Part shown: in pieces, positions 1-5,935 of the stretch
Numbering within the stretch: position 1 is the first letter of the stretch
Layout of the letters: each line of letters begins with the position of its first letter
DNA from: Candidatus Bathyarchaeota archaeon
Lineage (GTDB): Archaea; Thermoproteota; Bathyarchaeia; Bathyarchaeales; UBA233
Reading direction: 5' to 3'
DNA length: 8,856 bases
Assembly: GCA_004376975.1 (NCBI GenBank)
Contig: SOJA01000112.1
Coordinates: 1 to 8,856, forward strand
Position numbers and translations under genes: made by a program
The notes under the pieces: generated by a model
Database searches by the model: none
What the model saw: only the letters and a program-made list of their open reading frames with translations
Told to the model about the DNA's origin: nothing

Positions 1-378
1 CCGCGTACAGCTTTACTCTCGCCTTTTGATAACTTGATTTGTGACCGTAAGCGAACAGAGCAACTTTTTGACTTCCATTTCCGCTTCGAAGTTTATTTAC
101 CGAAGAATAAACGCAAGTATGGATGTTATGTGATGCCAATATTGCATGGGGATCGCTTCATCGGTCGTATAGACCCAGTGATGGATCGGAAACAGAAGCA
201 GTTGACAATCAAGGCTGTTTATGCCCAACCAGATGCATCGGTGACGAAGGAAACAGGGCATTTGGTAGCTTCTGCGATTAGAGAACTTGGTGCCTTCCTA
301 GGTGCGGAGAAAATTGTCTATAGCCATAGAGCGCCTTCAAGATGGAAGAGCGTGCTGCGCCAAGAAGAACAATCTTAA
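1..378 (+). CDS. YcaQ/AlkZ-like winged-helix (HTH_42) protein, C-terminal end, cut by window edge
   Basis: The reading frame is open from base 1, so the gene enters from the left and only its last 125 codons are present. The visible part begins ALLSPFDNLICDRKRTEQLF and continues with FRFEVYLP, KRKYGCYVMPILHGDRFIGRIDP and DRK. These are the hallmark C-terminal blocks of the COG3214 / HTH_42 family. Bacterial members (AlkZ, YcaQ) are DNA glycosylases that unhook interstrand cross-links or excise alkylated bases. Their catalytic QxQ/QxD motif lies in the missing N-terminal part, so activity cannot be judged here. Many archaeal members are annotated only as winged-helix DNA-binding proteins. A TTG at 34 is not the start, because the conserved sequence runs upstream of it. 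The end, SVLRQEEQS, reaches a normal TAA. Family assignment is by recognised motif; the function is inferred from bacterial relatives. Confidence 0.85.
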   Translation, partial: PRTALLSPFDNLICDRKRTEQLFDFHFRFEVYLPKNKRKYGCYVMPILHGDRFIGRIDPVMDRKQKQLTIKAVYAQPDASVTKETGHLVASAIRELGAFLGAEKIVYSHRAPSRWKSVLRQEEQS

Positions 379-441
379 TCGAAGTGAAAGCAGAACGTTT
401 TACCTTAAACGAACGTTAAAAAAGAGGAGATTGGGTGATGT

Positions 442-478
442 CTCCACAGAGTGGAGGGTTCAAATCCCACCCCCCCTG
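442..478 (+). other. tRNA-like T-arm/acceptor fragment, possibly a tRNA 3' relic
   Basis: The sequence has a perfect TTCAAAT T-loop (459-465) closed by GGG/CCC, then a C-rich tract resembling the 3' strand of an acceptor stem (471-477). A canonical 5-bp T-stem would carry one A-A mismatch (455/469). Just upstream is a perfect hairpin, CTCCAC-AGA-GTGGAG (442-456), which overlaps the T-stem and resembles a long variable arm. No matching G-rich acceptor 5' strand or D-arm lies in the preceding 80 bases. It is therefore not a complete tRNA gene. It may be a 3' fragment left by an integration or deletion, half of a split tRNA, or chance. Confidence 0.25.
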
Positions 479-538
479 CTACAAACTAGGAGCCAATGGC
501 AATACTGAATTCTACGGATTGCCAACAGCCAAGATATT

Positions 539-970
539 TTATGAACTACTCAGATTTCCTAGGATATTCATCAATTCTTTTTTTGCCACGTTATGATAGC
601 TCACCAGCTTTCCATCACAAACTATGCCGAAAACACCATACGGAGAAGGAGACAAGCGTCTCACATCCTCAAAACTTTTCAATTCAACCATTTTAGCTCT
701 AATTCCTAGCTCTTTGGTCGTATTCAATGCTGCCCTTACAGCAGCATCAACATATAGACACTGATCTGAGCGAATAATTGTAAGACCTTTCCCATAGGCT
801 CTTAGTCTTTCCTCAAATTCTCCTGAAAAAGAGGGCGATGGAGCATCATTGAATTTCTTCACCGTCAACTCAAACGGCGGATATTGATCCACAGATTCAA
901 AGCCGTGTTTTAAGAAGAATTTCTTTCCAACTAGCCAGTTTCCATCCTTCCTTATTCTACCACTATTCAT
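539..970 (-). pseudogene. GNAT acetyltransferase with YoaP-type C-terminal domain, 5'-truncated
   Basis: The 143 residues match the C-terminal part of GNAT-YoaP proteins. GNWLVGKKFFLKHGFESVDQ is the end of the acetyltransferase fold, followed by PPFELTVKKF. The YoaP-like domain then runs through YGKGLTIIRSDQCLYVDAA (roughly residues 59-77), an ELG...KMVELKS block, and SPSPYGVFGIVCDGKLVSYH (about 107-126). Full-length members begin with an N-terminal GNAT domain of about 100 or more residues carrying the acetyl-CoA loop. That part is absent. The bases beyond residue 10 are instead the antisense of a nosD-like gene tail, so the ATG at 970-968 lies in foreign sequence. The usual CPY of the YoaP domain is CLY here. 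The frame is otherwise intact, so the truncation may be recent or the short protein may still be made. Without the CoA-binding core, acetyltransferase activity is unlikely. Confidence 0.7.
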
Positions 971-1034
971 GATAGCAACAGGTCAGGATATACAGGAAAA
1001 ACTGCGAAGTCCACAGGAATCTAAGAGCTATTAA
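939..1034 (+). pseudogene. 3' remnant of a nosD-like gene (C-terminal membrane anchor only)
   Basis: This stretch is a close copy of the last part of the complete nosD-like gene that follows (2418 onward). It encodes FPSFLILPLFMIAT, the same hydrophobic anchor. An 8-base deletion after GCAACA then shifts the frame and destroys the RKN-type basic tail, and a one-base insertion follows near the old stop. Upstream of about 939 the similarity ends abruptly in the antiparallel acetyltransferase gene. It is the surviving 3' tip of an upstream paralogue, removed by a deletion that also beheaded the acetyltransferase. Confidence 0.75.
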
Positions 1035-1063
1035 GGGACTTTTACGGAGGTTTCTTTCACAAG

Positions 1064-1076
1064 TCATAAAAACTGA
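1064..1076 (+). promoter_or_regulatory. Candidate TATA promoter of the nosD-like gene, conserved in both repeat copies
   Basis: TCATAAAAACTGA is identical at 1064-1076 and at 2549-2561, although the sequence around it has drifted and the distance to the start codon differs (48 versus 27 bases). An AT-rich CATAAAAA core is compatible with an archaeal TATA box. Retention in both copies suggests it matters, but shared descent of the repeat is an alternative explanation. Confidence 0.4.
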
Positions 1077-1124
1077 TACATAACAATAGAAGAAGAATGC
1101 TGGATTAAATGTGGATGATGTAGC

Positions 1125-2519
1125 ATGAGTAGGAAACTTGTGTTGTTAGCTTTCATATCATTCTTTATCATTACGGCATTAATTTCATACACTACGTCTT
1201 CACAATCTTTGTGTAATAAGCGGTGTTTAACCCCTCAATCTGGAACCGTCTATTACCCTAATGCAAGCGTAAGTCGCACGTTAGCTGAAACAGTTCACAA
1301 CCTTAACACTGGTTTAAACTACACAACAATTCAAGCTGCCGTAGATGCTCCTGAAACTTTGAACGGTCATACAATCTTCGTTGAAGAAGGAATGTACTAT
1401 GAGCATGTGGTTGTGAACAAGTCTCTGTCACTTATTGGAGAGGATAGAAGCACAACCATTATTGACGGAAATAAGACTAGTATTGTTGTACTTGTTTCCG
1501 CTCATAGTGTTACTATCAAAAAATTTACGGTGCAGAACGGCACTACTGGCATATATGTTGACCACTCAAACGATTCTATTGTTATGAAAAATGATATTAT
1601 CGGTAATGCTGATGCCATTTCTATGAGTTATTCTAACAATTGTACAATTAACCATAATTTCGCTGCAAACAACGCTCACAGAGGCATCCTAATCACGAAT
1701 TCGCGGAACTTCACTGTTAGCAACAACCATGTTTATGGTAACGGATGGTATGGAATAAATGCTAATGCTTCCGCAAATGGAATAATTGCACAAAACAATG
1801 TTTATGAAAATTATTACGATGGAATCGGGCTTCTGGATTCCAACAACTGTACAATTGCAGGGAACAATATTAGTGATAATATGATATTTGGTGTTTGGCT
1901 GGATTCTTCGCATGATAGTTTTGTTTATCACAACAATTTCCTCAACAACAATTTTCAAGCGACTACCAATACATTGACAAACCACTGGGACAACGGTTTG
2001 GAAGGAAATCATTGGAATAACTATGCGGGAACAGATTATGACAGAGACGGCATCGGCGATGATGCCTACATTTCTAACGAGGTTAAAGACAACTTTCCCT
2101 TAATGGGCATGTTTTCCAGTTTCAATACTTCATTAGGCTATCATGTAAACGTTATCTCGAACTCAACCATAGGCAACTTCCAATATTTCGAGTCCAATGG
2201 TACAATTAGGATGTATGCTTCTAACATGACCGCAAGTCAAACATACGGCTTCTGTAGGATTCGTATTCCTCACGCTTTGATGTCTGAACCTTACAACGTA
2301 ACTGTTGATGGTGCGAACCCAACCTACTGGAACTACACACTATATGATGATGGAGATAACAGATGGATATACTTCAACTATGAACATTCAACACTTGAAA
2401 TAATAATAATTCCAGAGTTTCCATCATTCCTCCTTCTACCACTATTCATGATTGCAACACTACTAACGGTCATAATGTACAGGAAAAACTGCAAAGTCCA
2501 CAGAATCCAAGAGATATGA
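1125..2519 (+). CDS. Secreted, membrane-anchored NosD-type parallel beta-helix protein
   Basis: The 464-residue protein has an N-terminal signal segment (about residues 4-27). A beta-helix entry block follows, with YTTIQAAVDAP, TIFVEEGMYYEHVVVNKSLSLIGE and TIIDGN (64-115). NosD/right-handed beta-helix repeats fill about 120-290, with recurring phrases such as SNNCTINHN, SRNFTVSNNHVYGN and SNNCTIAGNNISDN. The NosD terminator NHWNNYAGTDYDRDGIGDDAY (295-315) contains an acidic calcium-loop-like run, and DNFPL follows. A separate C-terminal beta domain (about 338-425) precedes PEFPS (430-434), a hydrophobic segment (434-451) and a basic tail. Many N-x-S/T sequons suit an extracellular N-glycosylated archaeal surface protein. 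The fold suggests polysaccharide binding or processing, but no catalytic residues can be assigned. The ATG at 1125 is supported by the signal peptide and by the same ATGAGT start in the second repeat copy. It is the only complete member of a former tandem array. Confidence 0.8.
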   Translation: MSRKLVLLAFISFFIITALISYTTSSQSLCNKRCLTPQSGTVYYPNASVSRTLAETVHNLNTGLNYTTIQAAVDAPETLNGHTIFVEEGMYYEHVVVNKSLSLIGEDRSTTIIDGNKTSIVVLVSAHSVTIKKFTVQNGTTGIYVDHSNDSIVMKNDIIGNADAISMSYSNNCTINHNFAANNAHRGILITNSRNFTVSNNHVYGNGWYGINANASANGIIAQNNVYENYYDGIGLLDSNNCTIAGNNISDNMIFGVWLDSSHDSFVYHNNFLNNNFQATTNTLTNHWDNGLEGNHWNNYAGTDYDRDGIGDDAYISNEVKDNFPLMGMFSSFNTSLGYHVNVISNSTIGNFQYFESNGTIRMYASNMTASQTYGFCRIRIPHALMSEPYNVTVDGANPTYWNYTLYDDGDNRWIYFNYEHSTLEIIIIPEFPSFLLLPLFMIATLLTVIMYRKNCKVHRIQEI

Positions 2520-2625
2520 CTAGTATTGCCTGAAGTTTCTTCCACAAATCATAAAAACTGAAGTGAGAGAGATAATGGATGATGCAAAATGAGTCAAAAA
2601 CTTGTTCTGATAACATTCTTGACTT
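2418..2625 (+). repeat. Right copy of the direct repeat flanking the nosD-like gene
   Basis: This is the partner of 939-1160. It includes the real 3' end of the complete nosD-like gene, the intergenic TCATAAAAACTGA (2549-2561) and the ATGAGT start of a third, truncated copy. Its retained 8 bases (CTACTAAC) show that the left copy suffered the deletion. Confidence 0.8.
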
Positions 2626-2657
2626 TTGCTCTGGTATGTGGTTTGAGTGCAGCTTAG
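2589..2657 (+). pseudogene. 5' remnant of a third nosD-like gene (signal peptide only)
   Basis: Twenty-two codons, MSQKLVLITFLTFALVCGLSAA followed by TAG (2655-2657), match the start of the complete gene (MSRKLVLL...) and are preceded by the same leader phrase GGATGATG. Everything after the signal peptide is missing, and the sequence runs within about 40 bases into trm1. This is the surviving 5' tip of a downstream paralogue. If still transcribed from the repeat-borne promoter, it would make only a free signal peptide. Confidence 0.65.
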
Positions 2658-2697
2658 CGCGCGCTAACTACGGTCTGCTCAGGCTACACCGTTTTGG

Positions 2698-3930
2698 GTG
2701 AAACAGAGAAACATGGCATATGAAATCTTCAAGATAGGGTTTCCAACAGAAATCATACAGGAAGGTAGAACTAATGTTCTAGTTCCAGAGCTTAAGGCGT
2801 TTGTGAAGTCGCCGTCTGAATATGCTCCTTCAAAAGCTCCTGTTTTTTATAACCCTGTGATGGAATTAAACCGTGACGTCGCAGTCTTAGCCTTACAAGC
2901 TTATCAGAGAACGCTTAACCATAAAATTTCGGTTTGTGAACCGCTGGCTGGCTGCGGTATTAGGGGAATAAGATTCGCAAAAGAGGTTCAAGGAGTTGAA
3001 AAAGTTGTTGTAAATGATATTAATGGGAAAGCCTTTCAGCTAGCCAGTAACAATGTGCAAATGAACAAGCTAAGCAAACGTGTACTAGTGAAAAATGAAG
3101 ATGCGAATTTTCTTCTCAGCAGCTACGGTGCACCACATAAAAGATTTGATGTCATAGACATAGACCCTTTTGGGTCTCCAGCGCCTTATCTTGAGTCTGC
3201 TGTTCGTGCCGTACGCAACGGCGGCCTCTTAGCATTAACGGCAACAGATATGGCTCCATTGTGTGGAGTTCATCCGAAAGCATGTATCAGAAAATATGGT
3301 GGAAAACCCTTGCGCACGGAGTACTGCCACGAATTAGCGGTTAGACTTCTAGCTGGAAGCTTAGCCGTAACAGCAGCAAAACATGAAATGGGAATAACCA
3401 TACTATTCAGCCATAGTGTAGATCACTACATCAGGATATATGCGATCGCAAGATGCGGCATAAAAAGGGCTGATGAAAACATCAGAAAAATGGGGTACAT
3501 ACATCATTGTTTCAAATGCCTCCACAGGGAAGCTCTGACGAAGCTTTTCACTGTTAGAGGTTCTATAAAGTGCGGTGAATGTGGCTCAAAAGTGGATGTG
3601 GCTGGGCCGCTGTGGCTGGGAAAAATAGTTGATGCAGAATTTTGTAGACTGATGGAAAAGGCTGTTGCGGAAAATCCTTTGAGGAACGGATGGAAAATAC
3701 GAAAATTGCTTGCCTCCACGAAAAGTGAAGCTGAAGCCTCGATTACCTATTACGTACTGGATAGACTATGCAAGAAACTTGCTTTGCCTATTCCTTCAAT
3801 TAAGAAGGTTACTGATGAACTCCGAAAAAAAGGGTTCCAAGCAGTTCGAACACATTTTGATACGAGAGGAATCAAGACCCCTGCTCCTATAACTATAATA
3901 AAATTGGCTATTGAAGAAGCTCTAGCATAA
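2698..3930 (+). CDS. trm1: tRNA (guanine-26 N2)-dimethyltransferase Trm1
   Basis: The enzyme transfers one or two methyl groups from S-adenosylmethionine to N2 of G26 at the D-arm/anticodon-arm junction of tRNA. The 410-residue sequence has the family blocks in order: APVFYNPVMELNRDVAVLAL (47-66), SAM motif I CEPLAGCGIRGIR (80-92), the acidic ribose-binding turn VVNDIN (104-109), catalytic DIDPFGSP (154-161), LTATDMAPLCGVHP (180-193), RKYGGKP...EYCHE (198-212), and a C-terminal zinc site CFKC...CGEC (271-274, 292-295). Length is normal for archaeal Trm1. The start is uncertain: GTG 2698 gives the longest form, while ATG 2713 (codon 6) follows GGGTGA at 2696-2701 with a rather long spacing. 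No promoter is obvious; the gene directly follows the truncated nosD relic, so the original upstream region may have been replaced. Confidence 0.95.
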   Translation: MKQRNMAYEIFKIGFPTEIIQEGRTNVLVPELKAFVKSPSEYAPSKAPVFYNPVMELNRDVAVLALQAYQRTLNHKISVCEPLAGCGIRGIRFAKEVQGVEKVVVNDINGKAFQLASNNVQMNKLSKRVLVKNEDANFLLSSYGAPHKRFDVIDIDPFGSPAPYLESAVRAVRNGGLLALTATDMAPLCGVHPKACIRKYGGKPLRTEYCHELAVRLLAGSLAVTAAKHEMGITILFSHSVDHYIRIYAIARCGIKRADENIRKMGYIHHCFKCLHREALTKLFTVRGSIKCGECGSKVDVAGPLWLGKIVDAEFCRLMEKAVAENPLRNGWKIRKLLASTKSEAEASITYYVLDRLCKKLALPIPSIKKVTDELRKKGFQAVRTHFDTRGIKTPAPITIIKLAIEEALA

Positions 3931-3944
3931 TTAAATTGGCAAAT

Positions 3945-3952
3945 TTTAAATA
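3945..3952 (+). promoter_or_regulatory. TATA box for the anchored secreted protein gene
   Basis: TTTAAATA lies in the 50-base gap after trm1. A transcription start about 25 bases downstream (near 3973) would leave a short leader containing the ribosome binding site AGGTGA (3978-3983). Spacing and sequence are typical of archaeal promoters. Confidence 0.6.
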
Positions 3953-3989
3953 CAGTATAATCAGATAACGCATAGGTTAGGTGACAAAC

Positions 3990-4547
3990 TTGAGGAAAAA
4001 AATCTTAGTTCCCACTACACTTGCGCTTTTAGCAATGCTATTCGTTTCCATAGTTAACGCTCAGGTAGCCATAGCACCTGTAACAGTTCGGATGGACAAG
4101 CGGAACTACTTACCTGGGGAAAAAGGAGAAATATACGTATCCTTTTACAATGACGGGAGTGGCCCCGTATCAATTCATAACATTACAGTAACCTATTATC
4201 AATGGCAAGCGTACATAGACGACAAATGGGTTGGCAACAAAACAATAGAAGTAGACTTAACAGCGAAGGAACATGGAGTTGAGCAATTAGACCCTATAGA
4301 TTTCGTTGTGCCGACTGATGGAAGGGCTGACTATTGTTCTGTTGAAATCCGGATTGGGACGACTGCTGGATATGAATACGGTACTGGTTCAATATATGTT
4401 ACGCAGACTCCGCATTACATGGAGCAGATTTTGACGCTGTTCACGGTTCAAGTGGTACTGCTTATTGTCTGCACGATCATAATAGCCGCGACGATATTCC
4501 TTTCAGCACGTAGACCGCAAGTAACGTGGAAGCCTGAGGAAAAATAG
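3990..4547 (+). CDS. Small secreted protein with signal peptide and C-terminal membrane anchor
   Basis: I do not recognise a named family. The protein starts RKKILVPTTLALLAMLFV, a typical signal sequence ending near NAQ. A roughly 110-residue extracellular domain follows, rich in beta-strand patterns, with phrases VRMDKRNYLPGEKGEIYVSF and ITVTYYQWQAYIDDKWVGN. These resemble the first strands of CARDB/NEW3-type immunoglobulin-like domains that carry 'loaded' archaeal surface proteins. The C-terminus has one membrane span (about 147-172) and the cytoplasmic tail SARRPQVTWKPEEK. I chose TTG 3990 because AGGTGA sits six bases before it. A GTG at 3981 is in frame but overlaps that ribosome binding site and adds only three residues. 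The gene has its own TATA box and a T-run terminator, so it looks like a single-gene unit. Confidence 0.75.
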   Translation: MRKKILVPTTLALLAMLFVSIVNAQVAIAPVTVRMDKRNYLPGEKGEIYVSFYNDGSGPVSIHNITVTYYQWQAYIDDKWVGNKTIEVDLTAKEHGVEQLDPIDFVVPTDGRADYCSVEIRIGTTAGYEYGTGSIYVTQTPHYMEQILTLFTVQVVLLIVCTIIIAATIFLSARRPQVTWKPEEK

Positions 4548-4570
4548 TAGAGTAACGTAGTTTCCTCCCC

Positions 4571-4584
4571 TTCTTATTTTTTTT
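4571..4584 (+). terminator. T-run terminator after the anchored secreted protein gene
   Basis: A pyrimidine-rich stretch ending in eight consecutive T residues (4577-4584) lies 24 bases after the stop codon. This fits oligo-T-dependent archaeal termination. No strong hairpin precedes it. Confidence 0.55.
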
Positions 4585-4621
4585 GTGCATTTCATCCAGC
4601 TGATAAAAGAAGCGTGCGCTC

Positions 4622-5227
4622 TGAATAATTTAACCGGCAAATATTGTATAAGGAGACGAAGGACACAAACTTTTCATCGAGAAAGTCAATTCAAACTTGA
4701 ACGACACCTTCGGCAACTTCATCAGTTGAACAGTAAAGTTCATAACTACTCAATTCAACAATGAAGTTCCAGAACCGATCCTTCTAGATAAGAATGAGAA
4801 ACATTGTCCTTAAAGCTCTTGAAGAGAAAGTAGAAACAATAACCAAGGAAATTGAAGATTGCACACTGCAACCTGCAGTGGATATAATATATATAGGCCG
4901 CATGGAAAATCAATACTTGAATGAAAAAAACCTTGGGATGCTATCAAGAAGAATAAAGATAAAGCGATAACACTATTTACGTAACGTCACAAATTGTCAA
5001 GGTCTTGGCTATGCCTTCAGTATCTTTACCCCGTTCACGGCAGAATAACTTTGGAGAATCCTCAAGTTACCAAGCAACGTTCATGAGCAAGAGTGGAATA
5101 AAATCCTAAACCCTGTGCAAGCAGATCACCAATTAGGCAAAGCTAAACCCTTATTCAGAAAAGTAGAAGCGAGAAACCTGGTAAAATGCTGGAAGAAGTA
5201 AGAGAAAAACTGTATAAAACTGATTGA
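4622..5227 (+). pseudogene. metG: Decayed 3' half of a methionyl-tRNA synthetase gene
   Basis: No frame is open here for long, but joining frames rebuilds the C-terminal half of archaeal MetRS. ETKDTNFS begins at 4653, NSNLNDTFGNFI at 4688, and KFITTQFNNEVPEPILLDKN follows from about 4733. IVLKALEEKVETITKEIEDC begins at 4803, RMENQYLNEK near 4900, PWDAIKKNKDKA at 4931, YVTSQIVKVLAMP at 4978 and FTPFTAE at 5025. LWRILKLPSNVHEQEWNKIL runs from 5049, then ADHQLGKAKPLFRKVEA, and MLEEVREKLYKTD at 5186 reaches a TGA at 5225. The order and spacing match the anticodon-binding helical domain and the C-terminal extension. At least six frame changes and two in-frame stops (TGA 4727, TAA 5046) rule out function. 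The catalytic half (HIGH and KMSKS motifs) is absent. Upstream similarity fades between 4622 and 4653. Confidence 0.88.
5213..5219 (+). promoter_or_regulatory. TATA box for the PHP gene, inside the synthetase relic
   Basis: TATAAAA lies 20 bases before the TTG start of the PHP gene. A transcription start at the usual distance would fall at about 5240-5243, on or beside the start codon, giving a leaderless or near-leaderless message. In the relic these bases read as codons for Tyr-Lys-Thr near the end of MetRS. Confidence 0.45.
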
Positions 5228-5239
5228 GCTTGTGATATA

Positions 5240-5935
5240 TTGCAACTTAAAATAGATCTTCATGTCCACACGGTTTATTCTTCCGATTCTTTAATAACAC
5301 CGAAAGATCTGATTTTTTACGCTAAAAAGCGTGGGTTAGACGGAATTGCCATAACAGATCACGATAGAATTGACGGAGCATTAAAAATAGCTAGGGAAAC
5401 AGACTTCTTGATAGTTCCAGGGATAGAAGTTTCAAGTCTGAATGGACATATTATCGGGCTAAACGTGAATAAGTTAATTCCACCTAGGCTAAGTGTTAGC
5501 GAAACTTTGGACAGAATACACGAGGCTCACGGCATAGCCATAGCCTGTCATCCAATAACCTTTTTCAAAGAGAGCCTGAAAGGGCATATAAGTCCACGGT
5601 TTGACGCAATAGAAGTGATAAACTCTTCAGCTTTTCCCTTTAATCACTCTGTAAGGCGCAGTCAAGAAATCGCTTCGCAACTTGGAATTGCTCGTGTTGC
5701 TGGAAGCGATGCCCATTATGGACCGGAAATAGGTCATGCATATACGCTTGTAGATTCTGATTCTGAGGTTGATGACATTGTCACAGCAATAAGAAAGGGT
5801 TTATGTTCGCCTCATGGTAAAGCCATACCCTGGTCAACGAGGTTTAAGAAGGAGCTACTGTTTCTTAGAAGAAAATATTTTCTGCGGGACAAAGGAGAGA
5901 AGGTTACTGAAAGTTTTCCATTTGGTACAGGTTGA
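5240..5935 (+). CDS. PHP-domain metal-dependent phosphoesterase (TrpH/YciV-like)
   Basis: The 231-residue protein carries the full PHP metal-ligand set: DLHVHT (6-11, H8 and H10), AITDHD (37-42, D40 and H41), PGIEVSS (60-66, E63), ACHP (102-105, H104) and GSDAHYG (155-161, D157 and H159). Bacterial relatives of this single-domain type hydrolyse 3',5'-bisphosphate nucleotides or trim RNA 5' ends. The exact substrate cannot be read from sequence. The TTG at 5240 is chosen because the first metal ligands lie at residues 8 and 10, leaving no room for a later start. A weak GTGAT (5232-5236) precedes it. The last 30 or so bases overlap the 3' end of the convergent ftsZ gene, and the final residues after KEL (205) are poorly conserved in style and basic. 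Confidence 0.85.
   Translation: MQLKIDLHVHTVYSSDSLITPKDLIFYAKKRGLDGIAITDHDRIDGALKIARETDFLIVPGIEVSSLNGHIIGLNVNKLIPPRLSVSETLDRIHEAHGIAIACHPITFFKESLKGHISPRFDAIEVINSSAFPFNHSVRRSQEIASQLGIARVAGSDAHYGPEIGHAYTLVDSDSEVDDIVTAIRKGLCSPHGKAIPWSTRFKKELLFLRRKYFLRDKGEKVTESFPFGTG

Larger units (their letters stand above)
939..1160 (+). repeat. Left copy of the direct repeat flanking the nosD-like gene
   Basis: This copy pairs with 2418-2625 in the same orientation. Both copies run in order through an anchor-coding 3' end, the phrase ACAGGAAAAACTGC..AGTCCACAG, an intergenic stretch ending in TCATAAAAACTGA, the phrase GGATGATG, and an ATGAGT start with the first dozen codons. Identity is high but broken by small indels (8 bases near 972, 1 base near 1012, and a roughly 20-base longer leader here). 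The unit is one nosD-like gene, so this is a tandem gene duplication and not a transposon. Confidence 0.8.

Noticed and set aside
395..420. Inverted repeat around CGTTT-TACCTT-AAACG as a terminator of the ycaQ-like gene
   Set aside because: The arms are only five bases and are followed by an A-rich, not T-rich, stretch on the plus strand, so it is not a convincing terminator.
302..696. Two plus-strand frames at 302-508 and 496-696
   Set aside because: They overlap the end of the ycaQ-like gene and the antisense of the acetyltransferase, and their translations resemble no protein. They are shadows.
1550..1960. Repetitive AACAACAAT-like DNA within the nosD-like gene
   Set aside because: The repetition comes from Asn-rich beta-helix rungs. 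It is not a CRISPR array or a satellite, because there is no constant repeat length or spacer pattern.
1689..2012. Minus-strand 107-codon frame inside the nosD-like gene
   Set aside because: It lies wholly within the beta-helix repeats of a clear plus-strand gene. The isoleucine/valine-rich translation is what antisense of Asn-rich repeats produces.
939..2657. Insertion sequence bounded by the roughly 200-bp direct repeats
   Set aside because: There is no transposase, no terminal inverted repeats and no short target duplication. The repeats are homologous gene ends and starts, which tandem gene duplication explains.
3504..3892. Frames at 3504-3719 (minus) and 3710-3892 (plus) inside trm1
   Set aside because: Trm1 is continuous and motif-complete across both, so these are shadow frames.
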